From: an uncultured Thiotrichales bacterium
Lineage (GTDB): Bacteria > Pseudomonadota > Gammaproteobacteria > CAZUMV01
Direction: 5' to 3'
Assembly: GCA_938042355.1 (NCBI GenBank)
Contig: CALIRD010000153.1
Span: forward strand, 1-36,461
Length of the DNA stretch: 36,461 nucleotides
Positions 20,266-29,173 of this stretch are shown here, piece after piece. The translations under genes and the position numbers were made by a program. The number at the start of each line of letters is the position of its first letter. The first letter of the stretch is position 1. The notes beneath the pieces are model-generated. The model was not told where the DNA came from, did not search any database, and saw only the letters and a list, made by a program, of their open reading frames with translations.

Positions 20266-21147
20266 ATGAAAATTCTAATTACTGGTGCGGCGGGTCAGGT
20301 TGGTTGGGAATTACAGCGCTATCTGAGTGAGTCGCGACTAGCATCCGAAGTTATTGCTGTTTCCAGACTTGAGTTGGATGTTACCAACTATCAGCTGGTT
20401 CAGGAAACATTAAGTCAACACAAGCCAGACTGGGTGATTAATACTGCTGCATATACAGCAGTTGATCGAGCAGAAGATGATAAGAACCTTGCGCATGCCA
20501 TTAACTCGGATGCAGTAGGACGCTTGGCTGCAGTGTGCAAAAAAATTAATTCCCGGTTGTTGCATATTTCTACGGACTACGTGTTCGATGGCAATAGCTC
20601 GAGTTCATATGTACCTACCGATAGTACAAATCCCATTAATATTTACGGCAAGAGTAAGTTGGCAGGTGAGCTTCAAATTTTACATACTTTAGGCCAAGAT
20701 ACGTTGATCATACGAACCGGGTGGGTGTATTCAGCACACGGGCAGAATTTTGTTAAAACCATGTTGCGCCTGATGAGTGAACGCCAAAAAATTCAGGTGA
20801 TTGATGATCAGGTAGGTTCTCCTACCTGGGCGGGCGAATTGGCGCGAGTCATCTGTCTTGCAGTAGAAAAAGATGCACGTGGATTGTTTCACTGGACTGA
20901 TGCGGGTGTGGCGAGTTGGTACGATTTTGCCAATGCGATTTTACGTAACAGTCGGCGTTTGAATATTTTGAAAGATGAAATTGACATAATCCCGATATCA
21001 ACAGATGAATATCCAACCAAAGCGCAACGACCCAAGAATAGTGTGATGTGTAAACGGTCAATTCGCTCCGCTTTGGATTATCGTGGGCGTCACTGGAGAG
21101 AAACATTAAAAGATATGCTCATGGATGTGCAGAATGGGGTCAGCTAG
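20266..21147 (+). CDS. rmlD: dTDP-4-dehydrorhamnose reductase
   Basis: RmlD (RfbD) reduces dTDP-4-keto-L-rhamnose to dTDP-L-rhamnose. The product has 293 residues, an extended SDR with the N-terminal dinucleotide motif GAAGQVG (7-13), HISTDYVFDG and the catalytic YGKSK. It begins immediately after the rmlA stop and overlaps the start of rmlB. Its normal substrate is made by RmlC, but no rmlC gene is seen in this window. Confidence 0.94.
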   Translation: MKILITGAAGQVGWELQRYLSESRLASEVIAVSRLELDVTNYQLVQETLSQHKPDWVINTAAYTAVDRAEDDKNLAHAINSDAVGRLAAVCKKINSRLLHISTDYVFDGNSSSSYVPTDSTNPINIYGKSKLAGELQILHTLGQDTLIIRTGWVYSAHGQNFVKTMLRLMSERQKIQVIDDQVGSPTWAGELARVICLAVEKDARGLFHWTDAGVASWYDFANAILRNSRRLNILKDEIDIIPISTDEYPTKAQRPKNSVMCKRSIRSALDYRGRHWRETLKDMLMDVQNGVS

Positions 21148-22234
21148 ATCTCTATTAGTTACCGGCGCCGCAGGCTTCATTGGTGTCAATTTCGTCTACT
21201 ACTGGTTACAACAGTATCCACAAGATAAGGTCATTGGTCTCGATGCACTGACCTATGCCGGTAATCTGTCAAGCCTTGAAGACGCCCTTGAAAATAACAA
21301 TTTCAGTTTTGTGCAGGGGGATATCCGGGATCAGGAAATGATAGAGTCTCTGATGGCTGAGCACAGTATCGACACGATTGTGCATTTCGCTGCAGAATCA
21401 CACGTCGACCGATCAATCAGCGGGCCAGATGCATTTATTGACACCAATATCATTGGTACACATAGCATGCTCAAAGCCGCGAGAAATCAGTGGCTGTCAT
21501 CGGATGCACCTGAACCACATCGTTTCCATCATGTTTCAACGGATGAGGTATATGGTTCACTGAAACGAGATGACCCTGCCTTCACAGAAACAACTCCATA
21601 CAAGCCGAGCTCACCGTATTCAGCGAGTAAGGCAGCATCCGATCATCTTGTACATGCCTATGCTCATACTTATGGGTTAGAAACCACGATCAGTAATTGC
21701 TCCAATAACTATGGCCCGTATCAATTTCCGGAAAAGTTAATTCCGCTAGTATTGATCAATATTCTGCATGGCAAAGAGTTACCCATCTATGGTGATGGGA
21801 AACAAATACGTGATTGGCTGTATGTCGCTGACCATGCCAGAGGTATCGATTTAATTATTAACAAAGGTCGTGTGGGCGAGACCTATAATATCGGCGGTCA
21901 TAACGAGTGGCAGAATATCGATATAGTGACGCTTATCTGTGAACGTATGAATCAGCTTGCTACCGAGAATGACGAACTCAGGAAGCAATTTCCAAACATG
22001 CCAGATGATGCGAAGAGTTTAATTACTTTTGTGAAAGATCGTCCTGGACATGATCAACGTTATGCCATTGATGCCCATAAGAGTACGACTGAGTTAGGTT
22101 ATGTGCCTGAAGAGAGTTTTGAAACGGGTATCAAGAAAACAATAGAGTGGTATCTGCAACAGCAAGGCTGGTGGCAAGCGGTTATGGATGGTAGTTATAA
22201 AGAATGGATTTCAAGTCAATATCACCAAAAGTAA
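21125..22234 (+). CDS. rmlB: dTDP-glucose 4,6-dehydratase
   Basis: RmlB (RfbB) converts dTDP-glucose to dTDP-4-keto-6-deoxyglucose. The ORF from ATG 21125 gives 369 residues; the in-frame ATG at 21134 (366 residues) is equally possible, and both overlap the end of rmlD. The NAD-binding motif GAAGFIG, the HHVSTDEVYG active-site segment and the YSASKAASDH YxxxK pair are intact, as is NCSNNYGPYQFPEKLIP. The order rmlA-rmlD-rmlB is unusual compared with the common rmlBDAC order. Confidence 0.95.
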   Translation: MCRMGSARSLLVTGAAGFIGVNFVYYWLQQYPQDKVIGLDALTYAGNLSSLEDALENNNFSFVQGDIRDQEMIESLMAEHSIDTIVHFAAESHVDRSISGPDAFIDTNIIGTHSMLKAARNQWLSSDAPEPHRFHHVSTDEVYGSLKRDDPAFTETTPYKPSSPYSASKAASDHLVHAYAHTYGLETTISNCSNNYGPYQFPEKLIPLVLINILHGKELPIYGDGKQIRDWLYVADHARGIDLIINKGRVGETYNIGGHNEWQNIDIVTLICERMNQLATENDELRKQFPNMPDDAKSLITFVKDRPGHDQRYAIDAHKSTTELGYVPEESFETGIKKTIEWYLQQQGWWQAVMDGSYKEWISSQYHQK

Positions 22235-22282
22235 ATTTATCTGTCGTACAATTAAAGTACTGAATTAAAAAGTAGAATTATC

Positions 22283-23611
22283 GTGAATATCACAATTTAT
22301 GGTTCAGGTTATGTTGGCCTTGTTACTGGCGCCTGTTTAGCAGATGTTGGTAATAATGTTTTATGCGTAGATATTGATCAACAAAAAATCAAAAAGCTTA
22401 AAGAGGGTGATATTCCTATCTTTGAGCCAGGCCTTTCTGATCTAGTCAGCTCATCTATAAAGTTAGGCAATATTGATTTCACAACCGATATGCAGCATGC
22501 GGTTGATCATGCTGAGCTGCAGTTCATAGCCGTTGGTACGCCTCCTGATGAAGATGGTTCTGCTGATATTAGCGCGGTTTTGCGTGTTGCTAAAACAATT
22601 GGCTCCTTAATGGAGGAAACCAAGATCATTGTCGACAAGTCTACAGTGCCGGTCGGTACGGGAGATTTGGTAGATGCCGAAGTGAAATCGCAGCTCGATA
22701 AACGCCAGGTAGATTTTGATGTACATGTGGTATCGAATCCCGAGTTCTTAAAAGAAGGCGCAGCTATACCCGATTTTATGAAACCTGATCGTATTGTGAT
22801 CGGAACGGAGTCTGAACTGGCAATCGAAAAAATGCGTAAGTTATATGCGCCGTTCTGTCGTCAGCGTGATCGTATTATTGTGATGGACAGGCGCTCCGCT
22901 GAGTTGACCAAGTATGCTGCCAATGCCATGTTGGCCACCAAAATCAGTTTTATGAATGAGCTTTCTCAAATCGCTGAAAAAATGGATGCAAACATTGAGT
23001 TAGTGCGTAAAGGTATTGGTTCTGATCCACGAATTGGTTATCACTTTATCTACCCCGGTATTGGCTATGGTGGTTCATGTTTTCCTAAAGACGTAAAAGC
23101 TCTGAGGCAAACGGCACTGGACGTCGGTATTGAGCCATTTGTTTTATCTGCTGTAGAGCAGCGCAATGAAAAGCAGAAGAGAGTGTTGTTTGACAAAGTA
23201 AATCAGCACTATGATGGTGAGCTGAATGGGAAGACGGCAGCGATCTGGGGTCTTTCTTTCAAGCCCAATACTGATGATATGCGAGAAGCGCCGAGTCGAG
23301 TTTTGATGCAACAGTTATGGGATGCCGGTGTTACTGTTCATGTCTATGATCCTGAAGCGTTGGATGAGTGTCGACGAATCTACGGTGAACGTGATGACCT
23401 GGTCTACTTTGACAATCATATGAACGCAATTGAAGGTGTGGATATGCTCTTGATCTGCACTGAATGGAAAGTGTTCAGAAGTCCGAATTTCAAGGCGATT
23501 GCAGCTAATGTGCGCGACAAGATTGTGTTTGACGGTCGTAACCTCTATCAGTCTGAATTAGTTGCAGAAGCCGGTTTACAGTATCAGTCCATAGGTCGAC
23601 CTCAAAAATGA
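22283..23611 (+). CDS. ugd: UDP-glucose 6-dehydrogenase (GTG start)
   Basis: The enzyme oxidises UDP-glucose to UDP-glucuronate with two NAD+. The product has 442 residues. Start is the GTG at 22283, since GSGYVGLVTGACLA directly follows and no earlier start fits. The NAD-binding GxGxxG is at 7-12, STVPVGTG follows, and the catalytic Cys266 lies in YGGSCFPKD with Lys210 in SAELTKYAANAMLA. A 48-nt gap separates it from rmlB. Its stop overlaps the ATG of the next gene (ATGA), linking it to UDP-glucuronate epimerisation. Confidence 0.95.
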   Translation: MNITIYGSGYVGLVTGACLADVGNNVLCVDIDQQKIKKLKEGDIPIFEPGLSDLVSSSIKLGNIDFTTDMQHAVDHAELQFIAVGTPPDEDGSADISAVLRVAKTIGSLMEETKIIVDKSTVPVGTGDLVDAEVKSQLDKRQVDFDVHVVSNPEFLKEGAAIPDFMKPDRIVIGTESELAIEKMRKLYAPFCRQRDRIIVMDRRSAELTKYAANAMLATKISFMNELSQIAEKMDANIELVRKGIGSDPRIGYHFIYPGIGYGGSCFPKDVKALRQTALDVGIEPFVLSAVEQRNEKQKRVLFDKVNQHYDGELNGKTAAIWGLSFKPNTDDMREAPSRVLMQQLWDAGVTVHVYDPEALDECRRIYGERDDLVYFDNHMNAIEGVDMLLICTEWKVFRSPNFKAIAANVRDKIVFDGRNLYQSELVAEAGLQYQSIGRPQK

Positions 23612-24624
23612 CAACTTTGGTTACAGGCTGTGCTGGTTTTATTGGCATGCATACCTGCCTGGAGTTGTTGAAAAGAGGGAATAGGGTTGTCGGCCTCGAT
23701 AATCTGAATGATTATTATGATGTTTCTTTGAAGAACGATCGTCTCACTGAAATAAAAAATAAAAGCGATGATTCGACGTTTGTGTTTTACAAAATAGATG
23801 TTAAAGATACGCAACAATTAAAAACGCTCTTTGAGCAAGAAAAAATTGAGGCTGTTATACATCTTGCAGCTCAGGCCGGTGTTCGCTACTCCAAAGAATT
23901 CCCGGTACATACTATTGAGTCCAACATTCTGGGGTTCATTAACATTCTGGATAATTGTGTTCGTTCTGATATTCAGCATCTTGTGTATGCATCCTCCAGC
24001 TCCGTCTATGGTGCCAACCAAAAAATTCCATATGCCGTTACAGATGGTGTTGATCATCCGGTATCTATCTATGCGGCGACCAAAAAAAGTAATGAGTTGA
24101 TGGCACATGTGTATAGTGACATGTATCAATTGCCTACAACCGGATTGCGTTTTTTTACGGTCTACGGCCCATGGGGCAGGCCCGATATGTCACCTATGTT
24201 ATTCGCTAAAAATATCCAGTCAGGTGAACCCATCAAGGTTTTTAATCACGGTCAGCATAGCCGGGATTTCACGTATATTGATGATATTGTAAAGGCTGTA
24301 GTTGACGTTATGGAAACTCCAGCCACAGCCGACCATTCATGGGATTCCAGAGAGCCAAATCCATCCAGTAGCGAGGCTCCATGGCGTATATATAACATTG
24401 GCAATGAAAAGCCTGTCGAGTTAATGACTTACATAAATGAGATCGAATCTGCCCTGGATAAAAAAGCTATTATTGAATTTCTGCCCAAGCAGGACGGAGA
24501 TGTAGAGAGAACCTGGTCGGATACATCAGATCTAGAGCGCTTGGTAGGATTTAAGCCTGAAACCCAACTTTCAGTGGGAATTGTTAAATTTATTCGTTGG
24601 TATAAAAGCTACTTCAAATTATAG
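23608..24624 (+). CDS. UDP-glucuronate 4-epimerase family protein
   Basis: This is an extended SDR sugar epimerase with 338 residues, most like bacterial UDP-glucuronate 4-epimerases (LspL/CapI type), which make UDP-galacturonate. Visible motifs are GCAGFIG (7-13), LDNLNDYYDVSLK, AAQAGVRYS, YASSSSVYG, the catalytic Tyr155-x3-Lys159 in YAATKKSNE, and the family-typical RFFTVYGPWGRPDM. The overlap with ugd, which makes its presumed substrate, supports the assignment. A UDP-GlcNAc epimerase role is possible but fits less well. Confidence 0.88.
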   Translation: MTTLVTGCAGFIGMHTCLELLKRGNRVVGLDNLNDYYDVSLKNDRLTEIKNKSDDSTFVFYKIDVKDTQQLKTLFEQEKIEAVIHLAAQAGVRYSKEFPVHTIESNILGFINILDNCVRSDIQHLVYASSSSVYGANQKIPYAVTDGVDHPVSIYAATKKSNELMAHVYSDMYQLPTTGLRFFTVYGPWGRPDMSPMLFAKNIQSGEPIKVFNHGQHSRDFTYIDDIVKAVVDVMETPATADHSWDSREPNPSSSEAPWRIYNIGNEKPVELMTYINEIESALDKKAIIEFLPKQDGDVERTWSDTSDLERLVGFKPETQLSVGIVKFIRWYKSYFKL

Positions 24625-24978
24625 GAACCTTGTCACATTTGCCAAGTCTACTGTGACAGTTACCTCACAAGCGTGAAGGAATACGCGACCACAGTTCACA
24701 ATCTCATGTAGTATGCGTTCAACTGTTAGGAGAACAGCTGATAAAGGATGAGTGCAAGAGTTTCAAGGACAGAAGCTTACCTAATGCGATTCATTAATTT
24801 GTTTGTTAAAAAAGACAGATAGTGATCTAGCAAAAATACTTTAATCCCTGAACTCATGTTTTTACCGCTGACACTATCAAGTGATAAACGGTATTTATTT
24901 TAAGCTGAGAATTGCAGGTCATGCATTCCAATCAAGGATAATGTGCGACCAGATTTAAATAAGTTACTTGAGGATTAT
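24625..24978 (+). other. 354-nt non-coding gap before wecB
   Basis: No credible ORF is present. The stretch contains an inverted repeat at 24631-24658 and, further on, a weak hairpin (ACCG 24864-24867 with CGGT 24889-24892, enclosing CACT/AGTG) followed by an AT-rich run that could act as a weak terminator. A promoter for wecBC would be expected here, but no -35/-10 pair stands out. The wecB ribosome-binding site (GAGG, 24970-24973) lies at its end. Confidence 0.4.
24631..24658. repeat. 7-bp inverted repeat after the epimerase gene
   Basis: TGTCACA (24631-24637) and TGTGACA (24652-24658) are separated by 14 nt, starting six bases after the epimerase stop. There is no T-tract, so it is either a protein-binding dyad, an unusual transcription end, or chance. 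Confidence 0.5.
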
Positions 24979-26214
24979 ATGAGAATTTTATCTGTTATGG
25001 GTACCCGACCCGAAGCGATCAAAATGGCGCCACTGGCAATTGCATTAGCTGAAGATCCGCGCTTTGATGCCAGAGTATGTGTTACAGCTCAGCATCGAGA
25101 AATGCTGGATCAAGTGCTGGATCTTTTCGAAATCAAGCCTGAATACGATTTAGATATTATGAAGCCGGGACAAAGTTTGTCTGATGTGACTACTGCAATC
25201 CTCACAGGTATGCAAAATGTATTTGCTGAATTCAAACCCGATATAGTACTGGTGCACGGCGATACTGCTACTACAATCTCAACCACTCTGGCAGCTTTTT
25301 ATCAACAGATACCCGTCGCACACGTTGAGGCTGGTCTACGTACCGGAAATCTCTACTCACCGTGGCCGGAAGAAGCCAATCGAAAAATGACCGGAGTTTT
25401 GGCAGAAATACATTTTGCTCCGACATCAACCTCTGAAGCTAACCTGTTAGCCGAGGGTGTTGACGCTACAAAAATCCACGTTACTGGAAATACTGTTATT
25501 GATGCGCTTCTTGAGGTGGTTGAAAAAGTCAGTTCCAGAGATGACTTACAGCAACAATTTCAAAAGCAGTTCGAGTTCCTGGGTGATAGCAACCGCATGG
25601 TGCTGGTAACCGGGCACAGGCGAGAAAACTTCGGCGATGGTTTTGAAAACATTTGTCAGTCATTACTGCAAATAGCAAAAACTTTTCCAGATGTAAATGT
25701 GGTTTATCCGGTTCATTTAAACCCCAATGTAAGAGAGCCAGTCAATCGTCTACTTAGAGATGTTAGTAATGTGCATCTAATCGAGCCTCTTGATTACTTG
25801 CCATTTGTGTATCTGATGTCGAAAGCGACCATTATTTTGACTGATTCGGGTGGGATTCAAGAAGAAGCGCCGTCATTGGGCAAACCTGTGCTTGTCATGC
25901 GTGATACTACTGAACGACCTGAGGCAGTGGACGCAGGCACGGTAAAACTGGTCGGGACAGATCCTGATAACATCGAAAGAAACATCATAGAGTTGCTAAC
26001 AAATGATGTGGCTTACCACTCAATGAGCCAGGCTCATAACCCATATGGTGATGGTAAAGCATCGCAAAGAATTATTCGTGCCTTGGCTGATTATGCAGTT
26101 GATACACAAACCGACTTGTTAGGGGAGAATATTGATACTCCCGCTACACAATTAACCATGAAGAATAACGCTGCAGGAATGCAGAGTATTATCTCTGTTG
26201 AACCTGTGCTTTAA
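24979..26214 (+). CDS. wecB: UDP-N-acetylglucosamine 2-epimerase (non-hydrolysing)
   Basis: WecB interconverts UDP-GlcNAc and UDP-ManNAc. I chose ATG 24979 because a GAGG ribosome-binding site lies 5 nt upstream and [19 protein letters not shown] is the family N-terminus. With this start the catalytic residues Asp95, Glu117, Glu131 and His213 fall at the same numbers as in E. coli WecB. An upstream GTG at 24943 would add 12 residues without support. The protein has 411 residues against 376 in E. coli; the extra ~35 residues are a polar C-terminal tail (from about DYAVDTQTD). The gene pairs with wecC 9 nt downstream. Confidence 0.95.
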   Translation: MRILSVMGTRPEAIKMAPLAIALAEDPRFDARVCVTAQHREMLDQVLDLFEIKPEYDLDIMKPGQSLSDVTTAILTGMQNVFAEFKPDIVLVHGDTATTISTTLAAFYQQIPVAHVEAGLRTGNLYSPWPEEANRKMTGVLAEIHFAPTSTSEANLLAEGVDATKIHVTGNTVIDALLEVVEKVSSRDDLQQQFQKQFEFLGDSNRMVLVTGHRRENFGDGFENICQSLLQIAKTFPDVNVVYPVHLNPNVREPVNRLLRDVSNVHLIEPLDYLPFVYLMSKATIILTDSGGIQEEAPSLGKPVLVMRDTTERPEAVDAGTVKLVGTDPDNIERNIIELLTNDVAYHSMSQAHNPYGDGKASQRIIRALADYAVDTQTDLLGENIDTPATQLTMKNNAAGMQSIISVEPVL

Positions 26215-26223
26215 GGAAATAAA

Positions 26224-27519
26224 ATGAATTTTGAAAGAATATCAGTGGTAGGATTAGGCTATATAGGATTGCCAACTGCAGCTGTTTTTGCGTCACGTAA
26301 AAAGAGTGTCATTGGGGTTGATGTCAACCAAGATGCAGTAGACACGATTAATAGAGGTGAAATTCATATAGTCGAACCTGATTTAGATATGGTCGTCATG
26401 GGTGCTGTATCGCAAGGGTATTTAAAGGCAACTGTTACTCCCGAGCCTGCAGATGCTTTTGTAATTGCAGTACCTACACCTTTTAAAGATGATCATGTGC
26501 CAGATTTGGCTTATATAGAGGCGGCTAGTCGCGCGATTGCGCCTGTGCTTGAGAAAGGAAATTTAATTATTCTTGAGTCAACTTCGCCAGTTGGAGCTAC
26601 GGAGCAAATGGCAGATTGGCTATCTCAAGAAAGACCGGATCTAAGCTTTCCTCAAACTCATGGGGAAGAATCAGATATAAGGGTAGCTCATTGCCCAGAG
26701 CGAGTTTTGCCAGGACAGGTGTTAAGAGAATTAGTAGATAATGACCGCGTTATAGGTGGTATGACGCAAAAATGTTCTGAGGCTTCAGTGCAGTTATATA
26801 AAATTTTTGTTGAAGGCGAGTGTGTTATAACTAATGCGAGAACTGCTGAAATGGCAAAGTTAACCGAGAACAGTTTCCGTGATGTAAATATTGCATTTGC
26901 CAATGAGCTATCAATCATCTGTGATAAGCTTGATATCAATGTCTGGGAGTTAATCCAACTAGCGAATCGTCACCCTCGAGTTGATATTCTTCAGCCAGGA
27001 CCGGGTGTGGGAGGGCATTGCATAGCAGTGGATCCATGGTTTATTGTCAATAAAACACCAGATGAAGCTAAAATTATTAAAACTGCGCGTGTGGTGAATG
27101 ATGGTAAGCCTCAAATTGTAATTCAGACAATAACTTCTCACGCAGATAGATTGAATACAAAGACAGTACTGTGCCTGGGAGCTGCCTTTAAACCAGATAT
27201 TGACGATCTCAGAGAAAGCCCGGCCTTACGGATCATTAAATCGATTGCGTCTAAGGGCTATGCAGTAAAAGTTGTAGAGCCAAATATCGATACTTTGCCT
27301 AATGATTTACTTGAGCAAGGGTGCGAACTAATTAGTTTGGAAGAGGCGATTGATTATAAAAAACCAAATGCATTAGCTGTGCTTGTGGCACATAGACAAT
27401 TTGCAACCTCAAATGAACTGCGACTACAAGCACCTCTGGATTTTTGTGGTGCACTCAAAGAACGTAGAGCTGACAGACGTGCGATACAAGAATCTGCGGG
27501 TGTTGTGGAAGAGAAGTAG
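26224..27519 (+). CDS. wecC: UDP-N-acetyl-D-mannosamine dehydrogenase
   Basis: WecC oxidises UDP-ManNAc to UDP-ManNAcA using NAD+. The product has 431 residues of the UDP-sugar dehydrogenase family: VVGLGYIGLPTA (8-19), VPTPFKDDHVPDL, ESTSPVGATE, AHCPERVLPG, and catalytic Cys266 in GVGGHCIAVDPWF, which is the WecC-type rather than the Ugd-type context. It follows wecB by 9 nt with an AAGGAAAT ribosome-binding site. The product would feed ManNAcA into a capsule, O-antigen or enterobacterial-common-antigen-like polymer. Confidence 0.94.
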   Translation: MNFERISVVGLGYIGLPTAAVFASRKKSVIGVDVNQDAVDTINRGEIHIVEPDLDMVVMGAVSQGYLKATVTPEPADAFVIAVPTPFKDDHVPDLAYIEAASRAIAPVLEKGNLIILESTSPVGATEQMADWLSQERPDLSFPQTHGEESDIRVAHCPERVLPGQVLRELVDNDRVIGGMTQKCSEASVQLYKIFVEGECVITNARTAEMAKLTENSFRDVNIAFANELSIICDKLDINVWELIQLANRHPRVDILQPGPGVGGHCIAVDPWFIVNKTPDEAKIIKTARVVNDGKPQIVIQTITSHADRLNTKTVLCLGAAFKPDIDDLRESPALRIIKSIASKGYAVKVVEPNIDTLPNDLLEQGCELISLEEAIDYKKPNALAVLVAHRQFATSNELRLQAPLDFCGALKERRADRRAIQESAGVVEEK

Positions 27520-27612
27520 TAAATTATCAATTCCTAAGGCACATAAAGTATCAGTTTCAGCAATACTGATGATAAGGTATTGTCTAGTACTCTCCTACTG
27601 CACCATCCAAAA

Positions 27613-29172
27613 ATGCCGCAATTGACTCATTTCATAAAATGGAATTTATTGGTCCCCTTCGTTTCAAGAATGAAGAAATTGAAACGAAGCATCATAAAAA
27701 ATAAATTACAAAAGTTACGACAAGAGGCGGTAGAGTTAGAGCGCGCCGGTTATCTTGAACATGCGCGAAAAAAAATACTGGAAATGAAGTCTTCTTTCGG
27801 AACAAGCGATCTCGCTAGACTTGGTAACATCGAATGGCGATTACAACTATTAAATACTGGCTACCCTTTCCCTCAGGAAACTAATTCTAAGTTAAATACC
27901 GAGAAAAATACCGTAGCGATTTTGTTATACAACAGCCTTCCCTATACATCAGCAGGTTACGCAACTCGTAGTCACGGTCTGGCGCTCTCGCTCATTAAAA
28001 AGAACTGGAAAGTTGAGTGCTTAACCAGATATGGATTTCCAACAGATATAAGATTAAACGAAGGGAGAAATGTAAAAGCACAAGAAGAAATAGATGCAGT
28101 TCTTTATTCGCGGTTACTTCCTGTGGTAAGTGAGGTTGTGACAATTGGTAGTGAAAAATACTATTTGTTAAATAATGAGGCAGTTACTGAACGAATAAAG
28201 AAAATCAGGCCGTCTGTAATTCATGCCGCGTCTAATCACATAAATGGTATAGCTGCATGTGTGGCTGGAGCAAAACTTGGTATACCAACTATTTATGAGG
28301 TTCGAGGTCTCTGGGATATAACGCGTGCCTCTGCAGAGCCAGAATATGGAAACAGTGAATTATATTATCAGTCACTTCGCCTTGAAATTGATGTCTGCAA
28401 TAAAGTAACGAAAGTTTGTGTTATTACTTATGCGCTAAAAGAGTATTTGGTTGCGAAAGGAGTGGAGGCTGAAAAAATTACAGTAGTGCCGAATGGTGTT
28501 GATACGACACGTTTTAATCCAATGCCACGTGACCAGCACTTACTACATAAATTGAAATTAAGTAATAAAGTGATTATAGGTTATGTTGGTTCTATGCAGC
28601 AGTATGAGGGGCTGGATATTTTGTTAAATGCACTTTTTCTTTTAAATGGTAAAACCAAGTCAGGTTTTCACTTTTTAGCTGTAGGAGATGGTACCGAGTT
28701 ACAGTCCCTCAAGAAAAAAGTATCTCAATTAGGTTTAGACGAGGTCGTCACTTTTACTGGAAGAGTGCCTTATAATGATGTTGATCGTTACTACTCGCTA
28801 ATAGATATTTGTCCATTTCCACGTAAGGATCAGTTAGTATGCCAATTGGTATCTCCATTGAAACCTTTTGAGGCGATGTCAATGAGTAAGGCCATAGTAG
28901 TCTCAGATGTCAATGCACTTAAGGAGTCAGTTGAGCATAACGTCAATGGCTTGGTTCATAACGCCGGGGATGAAGGTGATCTTGCTGAGAAACTTAGAAT
29001 ATTAATCGATGATTCGAGTCTAATTGAAGAGCTCGGAAAAGCTGCACGAGAGTGGGTTGTTGAGCATCGTGACTGGCAGGCTATAGCTAAAAAGTTAGTT
29101 GGGGTATATGACAGTGCTATCAAATTGGATTGTCAGAGTGATGAAGTGCATAAGTCGCAAATGAGGATTTAA
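27613..29172 (+). CDS. GT4-family glycosyltransferase with helical N-terminal extension
   Basis: This is a retaining GT-B glycosyltransferase of the GT4 type; donor and acceptor are unknown. From ATG 27613 it has 519 residues. An in-frame TTG at 27580 and an ATG at 27670 are alternative starts; none has a good ribosome-binding site. Residues ~20-80 are charged and helical (LQKLRQEAVELERAGYLEHA), possibly TPR-like. The Rossmann domains begin near 100 (VAILLYNSLPYTSAGYATRS). Family motifs VVPNGVD (291-297), YVGSMQQYEGLD and SPLKPFEAMSMSKAIVVSD (about 414-432) are clear. The 3' end contains the ribosome-binding site for the next gene, so the two are co-expressed. Codon usage is AT-rich. Confidence 0.85.
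   Translation: MPQLTHFIKWNLLVPFVSRMKKLKRSIIKNKLQKLRQEAVELERAGYLEHARKKILEMKSSFGTSDLARLGNIEWRLQLLNTGYPFPQETNSKLNTEKNTVAILLYNSLPYTSAGYATRSHGLALSLIKKNWKVECLTRYGFPTDIRLNEGRNVKAQEEIDAVLYSRLLPVVSEVVTIGSEKYYLLNNEAVTERIKKIRPSVIHAASNHINGIAACVAGAKLGIPTIYEVRGLWDITRASAEPEYGNSELYYQSLRLEIDVCNKVTKVCVITYALKEYLVAKGVEAEKITVVPNGVDTTRFNPMPRDQHLLHKLKLSNKVIIGYVGSMQQYEGLDILLNALFLLNGKTKSGFHFLAVGDGTELQSLKKKVSQLGLDEVVTFTGRVPYNDVDRYYSLIDICPFPRKDQLVCQLVSPLKPFEAMSMSKAIVVSDVNALKESVEHNVNGLVHNAGDEGDLAEKLRILIDDSSLIEELGKAAREWVVEHRDWQAIAKKLVGVYDSAIKLDCQSDEVHKSQMRI
27657..27689. repeat. 11-bp perfect inverted repeat around an ATG
   Basis: CTTCGTTTCAA (27657-27667) and TTGAAACGAAG (27679-27689) are perfect complements with an 11-nt loop that contains the in-frame ATG at 27670. 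No T-tract follows on either strand. A smaller inverted repeat (ATCAGT 27550-27555 with ACTGAT 27565-27570) lies 87 nt upstream. Confidence 0.8.
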
Positions 29173-29173
29173 A

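Noticed and set aside
23818-24129. 103-residue minus-strand open frame inside the epimerase gene
   Set aside because: Opposite a conserved SDR gene, with no similarity or start signal of its own.
24943-24978. GTG start for wecB that adds 12 residues
   Set aside because: The ATG at 24979 has a GAGG site at proper spacing, and numbering of catalytic residues matches E. coli WecB only with that start.
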